A stretch of 64,000 nt of DNA, taken from the NCBI RefSeq assembly GCF_019649055.1, contig NW_026570345.1:310001-374000 (forward strand), given 5' to 3'. Positions within the stretch are counted from its first letter, which is position 1. Each line of letters opens with the position of its first letter. A model generated the notes under the pieces. The model was given only the letters and a program-made list of their open reading frames with translations, had not been told where the DNA came from and ran no database searches. Of the stretch, positions 9,965 to 20,542 are shown in pieces. The translations under genes were made by a program, and so were the position numbers. This stretch comes from Paramacrobiotus metropolitanus (Eukaryota; Tardigrada; Eutardigrada; Parachela; Macrobiotidae).

Positions 9965-12898
9965 CTGCGCGTTTATCAGGATCTTTATATTGATATGGAC
10001 ACACCCGACTCGATGATTGAGAATGAAACATGCGTTGTTAACATAACGCTTTTTAATTTTCGAAACAAAACAGCATCGAATAACTTAATTCTCCGATATA
10101 CAGTCAAGGGTATTCGGGACAAGACTTTCAAGGCAGAACTCGGGGCCAAGCCGTCTGCGACGTTTCAGCATTTTGTTTTTCCGCTGGGACCATTCAAACA
10201 CGGAAAAGCTTCTATCACCACGGAAGTTGTTGATCAAAGCGGTATCCTAATCGACAAAGTGCAGAAGCAAATTCACATTCTCCAGCCTGGAATTCGAGTC
10301 GTGAAGACGTCTGACGTTATCACCTTATCGTTCGCCACTCCAACGGTTGATATTCCTATCAACACGAGTGTTATTCCAGAGAATGTTGTGTCGGGATCGC
10401 TGCGGATTTCGTTGACAATCTTTGGTAAATGCCGACTTCAGTTTTCTTGAAAAGAGTTGATTGATCATGACGATCTATCAATCTTTCAGGGGATGTTTGG
10501 GCTCCCACTATGATGCAGTTGGCCCTGCCTGATTTAAGCGGAGACTTCGAAGGGCTTATTCGGATCCCAACGGGATGCGGCGAGCAGACGATGGCGATAC
10601 TTATGCCTAATGTATTTGTCATGAGATATCTGAAGCGGCTGGGTGGGGACGCTATGCAAGCCAATAATCGCGACGCCAGATTACAGCGCAATCTCTTACA
10701 AGGTCAATAAATGCGGCATTATGAATCGTGACTGTAAAATGCGGCATTATGAATCAGGCTTACAGAGACATGAAAAAGTTTTACTGAAACGGCATTTTCC
10801 ATTTTACAGACTTTATTGCTCATTTAATATCAATCAGCTCAGGAAGAGCTTCTGCTTTTCAGGGTTTTCACGGATGTCTAGTTTTCGACTGAAGGATGGG
10901 TCTTACAAGTACTGTAATCGTTGCTTCATTCGGTTTATTATCGGTTAGAGTAAACGGTACTCGATAATTTTATTCGTAGCGCTTTCGGACAAAAGGACCA
11001 ATCCGGTTCGACCTGGCTGACCGCGTACGTCGTGCGTGGGATGGCATTAGCCGGCGAATTTATCCCGCTAGATGATAACCAGAAGGAAAGGTCGCTGCAG
11101 TTTCTCAACTCCAGGCAACGTTTGGAGGGATTTTTCCGAGAGGATGGTGTTATCATCGACCGCGACTTGGGGGGTGCTAGTGGACGAAGCGAAGTGTTGA
11201 CGGCTTTCGTTCTGCTGGCATATCTGGAAAGCGGATACAAAAACGAAGCGGCTAGCAAAGGATATCGCTATCTAGAAAGCAAGCTGCCGCACATCACGGA
11301 CACATTCTCACTGGCTTTAACCTGCTACGTGCTCTGCCGATCCGGTAGTGCTCACACGCAGGAGTGTATTCAGCGGCTGAGTGCTGCGGCCATACAACCA
11401 ACAGTTGGACACCGCTGTTGGTTAGATGGGAGCAGTCCTAAAGGTTACGAATATAAGTTTACCGCAAAGGATATCGAGACCACATCGTACGCGCTGCTGG
11501 CTTCAAGTAACAGTAGTTACAACGGAAACCTGACACCCGTTGTGGACTAGTTGTTGTCACAGCGAAATCCGTACGGTGGCTTTGAGTCAACACAGGTATA
11601 AGTGATAACCATATAAGCCATTGGTAAAGAATGGAAAATATTTAATTTTTCCTGTTAACTAACGCAACTAAATTATACAGAACTCTTTTAAGTCAGGTAT
11701 ACAGGGTACATAGTCAGATATACAGGCAGGAAATTCGAAAGATTTCTAATTTGTTTTAGAAAGCTTCTTTTCAAAATCATTTTTTAAGTTTTCTTCACTG
11801 CTTTAAATTTATGCATAACAAAACAGCTTGTGGAAATCAGTAAAACCAGCACCAAAAAGCGGATCGTAAAGGCGAAAGGCAGTTTTTGTTATAGGATACA
11901 GTTGTGGCACTTAATGCTCTCAGCGAGCTGCAAACCGTTGCGTCCTCACAGCACTTGGATCTGGAAATCGTTGGCGTGAGCGGCGGAAGGAAGCACAGAG
12001 TTAATTCCGACAGTCTTGCTCCGAAAACCTTCGAAGTGCCACTCAGTCAGAACAAAGTGGTGATCAAGACATCCGGCCAAGGTACGGCTAGATGCCAAGT
12101 AAGATACAAATTCCAGGAGACTATGAAAACGACACCATCCAGACAACACCGCAAGGCTCTAGCGGATCTGGGATTTCGGAATTCAACCTCAATGTCACGT
12201 TGCTTGCCCAGGATAAAGAGAATAAGCGATTGAATGTGGCAGTTTGTGCAACGTAAGTCTGTCACATTATGTACTTACCCGAAAAACTGTTTTATGGCAA
12301 AAGGTCGCCGTGTAATAGGTTCTCAGCTTTCACAAAAAAGGTCGCGTCGTTAAAGCTTTAGTAAAACGTAAAAACATTTCGAGCTAGAATAAAATAAGTA
12401 GATACAACCTGTGGTGACCTTTCCTGGTGAACTTGTAATTCTGCCTCATAGGATATTTACTACAGAAAACGCGTTTGAGAATTTTATCTCTTTGTAGCTA
12501 CATGGGCAGTATTGAAAGCGGAATGGTAATGATCGAGATGGACGCTTTAATCGGGTACAAGTTCGACCCAGAGGATGCCGGTGTTCTTGAAGAGCGGTGC
12601 GATGTGGAGAAAGTTGCCTGTACGAGCAAGTGCGAAATTTACATCCGCAAGGTATGGCCATCCGCGCAATGCTGTGGTAGTATACCATGAGAAATCTCTT
12701 GGTCAACAGTTGCATGTTAAATTGAAGATCGACGCCGGAAAAAGTCTCTGCTTGACCCTTCATCTGAACCAGCACGGTTTCACGAAAGATCCAGCTGCTC
12801 GCCCCATTATTGTTTTCCGCATGTACGAGCCTAGCGTAAAGAAACTGTTGGAGTACTCGCTCAAAGATATCAAGCAACAGGGTCAACGATTATACTAG
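9965..12898 (+). pseudogene. TEP-B exons 13-19, with a nonsense codon and a frameshift
   Basis: Exons are 9965-10424, 10490-10702, 10863-10908, 10980-11595, 11895-12252, 12498-12651 and 12728-12898. They cover MG8/CUB-like sequence, the thioester domain and the receptor-binding domain. GCGEQTM sits in the 10490-10702 exon. The 213-, 46- and 616-nt exons equal those of TEP-D. Two breaks are visible: TAG at 11548-11550, where TEP-A has a Trp codon, and a shift around 12115-12165, where the second half of the exon (EFNLNVTLLAQD, then VAVCAT) is in another frame and the exon is 13 nt shorter than in TEP-D. With exons 2-12 missing, this locus cannot make a normal TEP. Confidence 0.75.
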
Positions 12899-13626
12899 TC
12901 TACAGTATCTATTTGAGTTATTTTCGGGTTCGAAAAAATTCTCTCGCCTAACAAGGCTTACAAACGATATCTTATTATAATGAAAGAATTATACGATTTT
13001 AGTATCGCTGGGAATTCACTATATTTCCATATTTATTCGTTAACAGTGAATGAAATAACCATGGGAAAGCAGTACTGTAGATGGACTGACCGTAGGCAGT
13101 ATAATTTGAAAGTAATTTGAAACAAAATTCTCTTACACAACTGGAGCTAATGCAGTTATAATCTACCATTCGGTTTATGTGTACTTCGCGTGTTTCGGCA
13201 CTTCAGCTTGCTTATTTACTAGATTTCAAGCGGTTGTTTGCATTCGGTAAAGCAAAACATTAAGTAAATCTTACGAGTTAGATTCATGACCGGAATTAAA
13301 TGTCAGTCGACTGTAGTGATATTGCATCTGCTTGAACTTGGTGGCTATACAAAGTAGCAGCAGAAATAGAAAAAATAGAATTACCAAGTGTACAAATGCC
13401 AAATAAAAGACCTTTAGCCGTACGATAATATCGCTAACGACGATAGACGAGCATGAGGCGAAAATTGCGGCGACAGTTTCTCCCTGTTATATAATCTGCT
13501 GCCGACGTGTAAGGAGTAAGGAAACGCAGTCGCGAAGTTTTACTGAGCAAAGGTTTGAATCTGGAGGTTTTCCCGAGTCACTTTCCCTACCGGTAATTAG
13601 AATATATTTTTCGTGCACTGCATGAT
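12899..13626. other. Intergenic, TEP-B to TEP-C
   Basis: No coding exon is recognised. A TATATAAT string near 13488, about 135 bases before the TEP-C start codon, could be a core promoter. Confidence 0.4.
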
Positions 13627-14239
13627 ATGGCGCGCGTAAAGCTGTTGCTTATATTCCTACCGATCGTGGCTCTCTGTGCGGCGCAGACTCAGCAAGAGAG
13701 TGAACTCGGGCGAGATGGGGGCGAACAGACGAAGGATGACGACTATTATCTCATGGTTGCACTGGATAAAGTCGTATACAAAGCGGGTGACCGTGTAATG
13801 TTTCGCGGACTGTTATTTTATCACAAGAATCCAGTACCAGCTAGGGTCCAAAATGTCGCCGCGACGCTTAAGGTAAAGGTAGTAGCTAGCACCGAAGCTG
13901 CACGCACCAACCTAACCGGAAACGATAATTCCTTCAGGGTTTCGGTGTGAATTTCGCATTTGTTTGAATTAGGATGCCTATGGTGAAATCGTGGAGAGTA
14001 AAACGGATATCCCTTTCAAAAACGGCGCCGGTACGAAGTTACTTATCTATGTACTTAAATCGCCGGGTCAAGGCAGTGGTGTTTCAGATATTGCTGTCTT
14101 CGAAAATGCATTCCTGCCATTGCCCTTTAAGCGGAATTACCGAGACTGGACTGTGGAGGTCGTAACCACCCTGATTAATGGGCAACGCTTATTAAAGATC
14201 CAGAAACTGATGGATGATGTGGTGCGTTACCCCTCTTGA
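13627..14239 (+). CDS. TEP-C 5' part: small secreted MG2-type protein (two exons)
   Basis: Exons 13627-13872 and 13973-14239 join in phase 0 to give about 170 codons with a stop. Residues 1-20 form a clear signal peptide. The next part (YxMVALDKVVYKAGDRVxF) is the classic MG2 opening of thioester proteins. The second exon aligns with TEP-D exons 3-4, ending in the (N/D)WTVEVVT pattern. Unlike the other loci, no MG1 exon lies between the signal peptide and MG2. It may be a mini-gene in its own right or the start of a larger TEP whose middle has decayed; receptor-binding exons reappear at 16434. The terminal codons run over the place where TEP-D has a donor, so the stop may be an artefact of a lost splice site. 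Confidence 0.5.
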
Positions 14240-15507
14240 CGACTAAGAAACAAATTTCTGATTTCAGTGCGTACTGCTTTCTGTACAACCTTATTCCCTA
14301 CTTTTTCAACGAAGAGCAATGAAACTTGTTCTGTTCGATATGATCTGTCGGGCTTGGTTTATTTGGAAGATGATAGATAAATTAATTTTTTTAAATAAGT
14401 TTGTGCTATCCCGCGGATGTTAGAATGCAGCTTTTGGATAAAAGGTTTCTCATATATAATCTGATTGCCATTTTTATCGCTGCATATTTTGTTGAGTGCG
14501 TCAGATAATATGGTTACTATAGTTCGCAGACGAACTGGATTAACAGCCTAGCCCGTGTATGGAACCTGGACTGACTATAAATTGGAAAGAGGAAGCGACC
14601 GATACTGGAAGGCCTAAAGTGAAGCGGCTCTAGATGCCGATGACTAACTCCTAATACTTATAACTCTTAAACAACACACAGACTAACAGTTAGCTGCGAG
14701 TTTACAATAAAATTTGAGCCAGACTAGTGAGGCTGGCATACTACGCGTAATCGAAATTCCGATTTTATTTAGCGGTTCATAATCATTGTGCGACGTGGAA
14801 TAAAGCTCAAAAATATTGACCTTTAGTTAATCAAGGTCTACGTGGTGCTCTCAGTCTCAGTAATCAGTACCGTTAAAAACCTATCGGCCTATTTTTGGAA
14901 AACTTGGTGCGCTTTTCTCTGGATGCCTACACACAGGAAGTGACGATAAAACACATATTACGTATTCCTGCCGGGAAAGCGATTAACCGATTCCGTCGCG
15001 ATTGTGTGATCAAACGGCAGCGCTGAACAGCTCGTTTCGGTAAATTCGTAGACTTGCTAGTGTTGCCACGTTATACAGCCTAACTACAGCCTGATAGCTT
15101 CCCCGGGCACAGTACAGATACTACGTGAATTTGCGTTAAGCAAACTAAAATTATAATAGCGGACAAGTGCCATTCTGCCATTTAGCGCTACTGTTATCGA
15201 TACCTAAAGATGAATGTGGACCGGAGAACGCGTATACTGTGTGCCATGATGTATGCCATGAACGCGTATATCCATGATCGTACTTTGTGCAAACTACCCG
15301 AATGCTGCCACGGGATCTGGTTTGGTCAATACGACAAAAAAAACGGAGCTCACCAACAATTCGACATCACCACTGCGCTTAATGGTTACCGTGCATCCAC
15401 ACACTGCCCTACTCAAGGGGCTTCACTGTATTGTATACAGTGAAGATACTGTATTGTATGAAATAGTCTGTATTGTAGTCTGTATAGTCTGTATTGTATG
15501 AAATACA
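14240..15507. other. Degraded interval inside TEP-C
   Basis: There is no open exon. A segment near 15280-15415 has a weak resemblance to the start of TEP-D exon 7 (a (L/V)NxTxKxxLTN pattern), so it may be a decayed TEP exon. From 15425 to 15507 there is an imperfect TGTATTGTA simple repeat. Confidence 0.3.
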
Positions 15508-15520
15508 ATACAGCCCTTAG

Positions 15521-16011
15521 TGCCATGGGAACGAGGCAAAATGTTGACATGGGATGTGACTTGTGTGTGCACGATCGCCCTCTCCCATATTGCAGCAACA
15601 TCCACCCAAGCTGGCGCAGCAGCGGGACAGGCCGAACGGAAGAAAACCGCGAAGTACCAGAACATCGCCCAGGACTACCTGTTCCGTGCAGTGGGCGTGG
15701 AGACAGTAGGACCACTCGGACCGGAAGCCTCTCAGCTGATCAGTGAACTGGGCAAGATGATATGGCAGGAAACAGGCGAGATACGTGCAACTGAGTATCT
15801 GCGCCAGAGGTTCAGCATCGAAATCCAGCGTGGAAACGCCGCATCCGTCCTGGGAACGGCACCAGCTTTGGCTGATTTAGATCAAATGTTCTCAGTGATT
15901 CGGGCGCCTGTTTCTGCTGTCTGTTGATGCTGTGTGATGCTTCTGTTTTTCATTTGTTTAATTGATAGCTTTTGTGAATGAATAATCGATTATAAAAAAA
16001 AAAAAACTTGT
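15521..16011 (+). mobile_element. 5'-truncated non-LTR retrotransposon insertion with poly(A) and target-site duplication
   Basis: A 13-base sequence starting ATACAGCCC occurs at 15508-15520 and again, with one mismatch, at 16012-16024. Between them lies an element that ends in a run of A (15993-16006) and begins abruptly inside a coding frame (through 15927). The frame encodes WDVTCVCT, then the IEIQRGNAASVLGT block that also closes the larger element fragment at 18553. Known for such elements: 5' truncation, A-tail and 10-20 bp duplications are hallmarks of target-primed reverse transcription. The protein piece is the C-terminal end of a restriction-like-endonuclease polyprotein. Confidence 0.75.
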
Positions 16012-16024
16012 ATACAGCCCCTAG

Positions 16025-16433
16025 AGAACCGCGTTGATCCACACCATCCGGAGAATGGTCTTGTAGACATGGAAGTGTGCGCGTCGTAAGTGCCACAATG
16101 ACATACTTACCTTATAGAACACCTTGTTATAAATCACAGTTAACCTTAGATAATATGGCAACAGGAGTTCGTTTTGGTACGCATTACCATGTACAACAGT
16201 ACAAGTTAAGTACATACAAATATAAGCTTTAATGTAAAAACGTAGAAATGTAAGAAAATACAATCTTATGAAAATTTTGTTTAAATACAAATGCAAGCCG
16301 TAACATAATACAGTATGAAATTATTATATTACAGCTTGCATTCGTACCCAAACTATGATAATATAGATATACAAATAAAGAATTTATATATGTAGGTATA
16401 CTCAGACTTCTGCACGTTATCTATAGCCTATAG
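16025..16433. other. AT-rich interval, nothing recognised
   Basis: Between the retrotransposon copy and the decayed TEP-C exons there is only AT-rich sequence with scattered short frames. Confidence 0.4.
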
Positions 16434-16806
16434 GTACAACGACAGTGATGCCAGCGGCAGGATTGGCATGAAGCTGGACGCTGCATCCATCCGGCTATAA
16501 GTTTGACGAGGAGCATGCGTTCAATCTTCGGGACAAACCCGGTGTACTGTTTGCCGACTGCTCCAGGAACTGTGCGGTGTCCTTTCGCGAGGTACATAGC
16601 AATAGTTGCATCGGTGCATCGTATAAAATTCTCTTTAAAGACTTACAAATACAGTATGGCTGTTACAGATCGATCCAAGGAAGAATTTCTGTTTTACCTT
16701 TCGATTTATCGCAAACATATTTTCTGATGCTGTGACCCCAAGGACGATTATAGTGTATCGCAATAACAAGCCTGATGTGTACGCATTCATGCAGAATACA
16801 CTTTAA
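16434..16806 (+). pseudogene. TEP-C 3' part: decayed receptor-binding-domain exons
   Basis: Two exons match the last two exons of the other TEP loci: 16434-16591, with GYKFDEEHAF matching GYKFDEEEAG in TEP-D, and 16669-16806. The second reads IDPRKNFCF and later RTIIVYRNNKPDVYAFMQNTL before a stop, matching KVYRYYEPNVRKLAEYSL. The first exon needs a one-base correction near 16490 to keep its frame; otherwise TAA follows. They probably belonged to the gene starting at 13627. Sequence is much more diverged than among A, B and D. Confidence 0.55.
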
Positions 16807-17324
16807 TAACATCTTACAGCTGCGTACGCCGTACAGATACTTCCGCTGGATTTAAAACTATGCAGTTAACTTCGATCGCTGGAAGCAGGCCAGCGCTAAA
16901 TTTGACCGTCACGCTTACTCTTTATTTTGCTTTTTAGTGGATATAATTTGTTTCGTTTTCAGTGGATATTCTTCTAATACTGTTTGTTCTAATTCTAATA
17001 CTGTCTAATGTTAATACTTCTAAGTTCTAACACTATTCTTTTAATACAGTTTGTTTGATTTCACTGAACGTCTTGCTTCAAAATGCCCAAGTAAGGCTAA
17101 ATAAATTAATACCAAAATAATGTATACTTCATCCTGACACACGAGCTAATAAGCGAACTGCTGACAGCAGTTCGTTTATTAGCTCGTTTATTCGATTATG
17201 CAGTTATTCATTTATTTATTCGTTTATTCATTTTATTAGTTCGTTTATTCACTGTATTTACCCAAGAAAATAAATTACTGCAAAACAGGACATACACTGC
17301 AAAACATTACTCAGTTTAAGCAGA
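16807..17324. repeat. AT-rich interval with CGTTTATTC-type repeats and a near-perfect hairpin
   Basis: Bases 17142-17163 and 17165-17186 are inverted copies of one another with one mismatch and a single central base. Degenerate TTCGTTTATTC/TTCATTTATT units continue to about 17250. No gene is seen. Confidence 0.6.
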
Positions 17325-18553
17325 ATTACGACTTCAGTAACAGTACTACCCAGCCATCAAGCGTTGTTTCTACTAAAAAACTGTCTCGGCGCCCCGAAAA
17401 TTATCTGCATGTTGCGGGGCTGTAATGCATGGAAATATCCCGCATTACTATACCAGCTGGACGAAGCAATGCGCTCCTGCTTCCAGAATTTGTCGAATGT
17501 ACGGACCAATCACAACGTCTACCCGCCTTGGCGTCAAGCAACATTACCGGTTAGCAGAGGTGGAATCGGCATCCGCCGGTCGGAAGAATTATCCCTTCCA
17601 GCCTTCCTGGTTTCGATTCATTCCGTATCCGGTTTGCTTTCTGCACTACTGCCTAACCGCACCGCTGTTGACGTTACTGGTGCCTCGGAGTCATGGAAAT
17701 TAAAAGCCCGCCAACCCGTACTCCCGGAAGCTGCATTTCAGAAGTCTCAGAAGGCCTGGGACTTGCCATTATGCAACGTATCTCTTGCGGCCCTCCTGGA
17801 GGTGTTTCAAGGAGACGAAGTCAACACAGCGCGCCTGCTTGCCCAGTCTAGACCAGAGGCCGGCATCTGGTTGAACGCTTTGCCGTCCGCTCACATCGGT
17901 AATCTACTGGGCGACGACGAACTGAAGATCAGCATCGGCCTCCGTCTCGGTGCCACGATCTGCGAACCCCACGACTGCGTCAAGTGCCACAAACCTGTTG
18001 GCGGTTACGGGCACCATGGGCTGTCATGTGCCTTTTCCGCCGGTCGACATCCGCGCCACGGCGGTTTAAACAGTATCTTCTGCAGAGCCTTAGTATCCGC
18101 CGGTGTGCCAGCGAAACTGGAACCGCGCGGCACTTCTCACACCAGTGAACGCCGCCCTGATGGATGCACGACTTTTGCAGGAAACGCGGATTATGCCTCG
18201 CTTGGGACGTGACCTGTGTAGACACGGTTGCGCTTTCGCATGTCAAGGCCACTTCCACCACAGCTGGAGCGGCCGCCATGCAGGCAGAGTTAAGAAAATC
18301 AGGGCTATATTCCTATCTGGCCGGCCGCTACCTATTCGTTCCGATCGCTTTTGAAACACTAGGCCCGTGGGGACCGTCGGCGATCGCCATCATCAAAGAA
18401 CTGGGAAAAAGACTGCAGCAGCACACCGGAGAAGTACGCTCGCACGAATTTCTGCGGCAGCGTTTGTCCATAGAAATTCAACGGGGAAATGCGGCGTCAG
18501 TGCTGGGCACGATGGAAGGACTGGATAAGCTGAACGAAATTATTCTGTTATAG
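17325..18553 (+). mobile_element. Non-LTR retrotransposon fragment: post-RT region, zinc knuckle and restriction-like endonuclease
   Basis: Frame 1 (open from about 17319 to 18212) starts just after where the reverse transcriptase would end (HQALFLLKNCLGAPK, a thumb-type motif). It continues to a Cys/His knuckle (CVKCHKPVGGYGHHGLSC), an RH motif (RHPRHGGLN) and RRPDG. Frame 2 (ending 18553) supplies WDVTCVDT and the IEIQRGNAASVLGT tail. Known: R2-clade elements have CCHC, R/KH and PD...D motifs in the restriction-like endonuclease. The PD and the later D fall in different frames here, so a frameshift lies at about 18150-18175 and this copy is dead. The 5' end, including the RT core, is missing. 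Confidence 0.7.
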
Positions 18554-18858
18554 TTTAGCGTGTTTTTTTTCTCTTCAGAATTGTGTATTGTCGCATTGAT
18601 TTGACCAATAAAGTCCAGGAAGCAGAATCAGTAGTATCTGGTATCAATTCCTAAGAGGAAACTGTAACTAGTGATTTTTGTTGAAAAATTCACCCCGCAC
18701 GTTTTCTTCGGACTTTAAATCCTGTTTTGTTCCGCAAAAATGTATTATAATATATAATGCACTGAAATTTTTACCGTGGTCCATTGCCAGCTAATACAAT
18801 CAAAAATTATAAAATGGAAGCGTCAACAGAAAAAATAGGAACGACAATTTTGAATTTC
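18554..18858. other. Interval between the retrotransposon fragment and LTR element
   Basis: There is no coding signal. It contains an AATAAA (18607) shortly after the element stop, and no obvious poly(A) tail. Confidence 0.4.
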
Positions 18859-18862
18859 AAGG

Positions 18863-19105
18863 TGTCAGGGCGGGCTTATGATTCAGCCCTTCTCTCATTG
18901 GTTGGTTTTGGGTTTTTTCCTGTCTGGGCATTTGCATGCGTTTTGATGGCTCTATAAGGCAGCTGCGCTGCCTACAGAGACCAGTTGGTTTTTGGCTCGC
19001 GCGCAAAGCGCGGTGTGTGTTAGATTTCGGCATTAAAGCCTTCATCCGGGTTTGCTTTGTTCCGCCGTCGATGGTCGGTGCGCGCCTAGCCAGCGCCACT
19101 TGACA
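18863..19105 (+). repeat. 5' LTR of the TRIM-like element
   Basis: It begins TGTCAGGGCGGGCTTATG and ends CGCCACTTGACA. Its last 70 or so bases match the right LTR almost exactly. A TATAA-type motif (CTATAAGGCAG, near 18951) probably serves as promoter. Confidence 0.85.
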
Positions 19106-19117
19106 TGGTAGCAGATC
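19106..19117 (+). other. Primer-binding-site-like sequence
   Basis: TGGTAGCAGATC follows the left LTR directly. The first ten bases are complementary to the 3' end (CTGCTA plus CCA) of metazoan initiator tRNA-Met as I know it. The same ten bases occur on the - strand at 9273-9282. Confidence 0.55.
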
Positions 19118-20034
19118 GTGGTGCCGATCGTGTGTTACACAGCGGGCTTGCCCCGCTCACGGGCCACCTCTGAGCTGTGGACCAGATCGCGTCCTGTGCC
19201 ACCCCCGGGTACGGAGCTCACCCCGCTCCCCCGGATTTCCCGTCAGTCGCCGGAGCTGTGCCGTCACTCCCGCAGAACGCGGAGGAAACTGCCTCTCCCA
19301 GAAAGGGATGGAGATGTCGCCAAGCCAGAAGTGCAGCGATGGACGGACAAACCCACAGCCACACCGTACCGATGACGGATGCCGACGGTGGACGCAACCC
19401 GGACCAGCAGGAAACCTGCGGACCCTTCACCACCACCAACAGCCATGCCAACCCCGATCCCCACGGCCGGATCGACCACCATTACCACGCCGAGAAATTC
19501 ACCCCACCAAACCCTGCCCGCCTTACCTGGGACAGCGACCTTTCCCCCGGCGGAGCAGTGGAATTGCCCCACCGGAGCAGCGTAATTTTGTGTTTGCAGG
19601 GTCATGGCCGTACCTGTGCCCCAAACCCTGCGCGATTTTCCCCAGACGGTGACCTTTCTCCAGACGGATAAAATGCGGAATCTACCGATTTCCGCATCCG
19701 ACCCTGGATTCTGTCGCGACAGTGCGTTGACCTAGGCACTGGACCGCGTGAAGCCGAACCAGACCGACCGAACCCGAGCCAAACCGACCGAGAACCACTC
19801 CTAAACCGAACCTGGTCAGAGCCGACCAAACCTGGACCGAGCCGGACGAAACCTGACTGAACCAGATCCCATACCGGACCACGTGAGCCGACCGAACTGG
19901 AACCGAGCCACCCGGTAGTACAGTCTATTAGACATAGTACAGGGACCGTACCGGTCCTGTATCCACTGTTCTTTACGGCGCATCACGCCATTTACCTGCA
20001 CTTCGCAGGAGCTCAGTGTTAGACCGTACAGGGA

Positions 20035-20140
20035 TGTCAGGGCGGGCTTATGATTCAGCCCTTCTCATTTGGATTTCATCCTGGGTTTGCTTTGTTCCGC
20101 CGTCGATGGTCGGTGCGCGCCTAGCCAGCGCCACTTGACA
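20035..20140 (+). repeat. 3' LTR of the TRIM-like element, internally deleted
   Basis: The first 33 bases and the last 73 or so match the left LTR. About 137 bases in the middle, including the TATA region, are absent. Confidence 0.85.
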
Positions 20141-20144
20141 AAGG

Positions 20145-20542
20145 CACTATAACACTACAAGCTACTGCTATAACACATCATTAGGAAGTACAGTCTGTAG
20201 TGTTACAACACTTTTGCGCAGCATGAATCAAGGATATGCTATCGATATGATCTTGCGCCCCGATTGAACGTTTACTGCCGGCAACTATCGTCAGAATGCC
20301 GAGTTAATGCGCCCATTCCACCGGTAATTTCGCGCTATCCGTGAGCGTTCACACTGAGTCTTTCCGGAAACAAATGACCTTTGGTGCACTGATACAAATC
20401 GCCGGCGCGGAACACAGCAAGCACTTTATTGTAAAACGTCTGCAGTCGCCATTTAGTTGGAAAATTACTTTTCTGCTAACAAAAATATCAAAGACGGTAT
20501 TAACGTTTGAAACTATAGAAGTGGAAAGCCCAAATCGACAGC
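20145..20542. other. Upstream region of TEP-D
   Basis: There is no other gene. This is presumed promoter and 5' leader of TEP-D, and I see no convincing TATA or NF-kB-type site. Confidence 0.35.

Larger units (their letters stand above)
18863..20140 (+). mobile_element. Small non-autonomous LTR retrotransposon (TRIM-like), 1.28 kb, with AAGG target duplication
   Basis: The element starts TGTCAGGGCGGG and ends CCACTTGACA. It has a 243-bp left LTR (18863-19105) and a shortened 106-bp right LTR (20035-20140). Each LTR starts TGTCA and ends TGACA. AAGG precedes it (18859-18862) and follows it (20141-20144) as a 4-bp target duplication. A TGGTAGCAGATC primer-site-like sequence abuts the left LTR (19106-19117). 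The interior (19118-20034) has no pol. It contains a proline- and charge-rich open frame (about 19177-19671) that I do not recognise and a degenerate GACCGAACC-rich stretch (19740-19880). Confidence 0.85.

Noticed and set aside
19177-19671. 164-codon frame inside the miniature LTR element
   Set aside because: Three overlapping frames are equally open because the DNA is GC-rich. The proline-rich product has no recognisable gag motif, so I did not call a gene.
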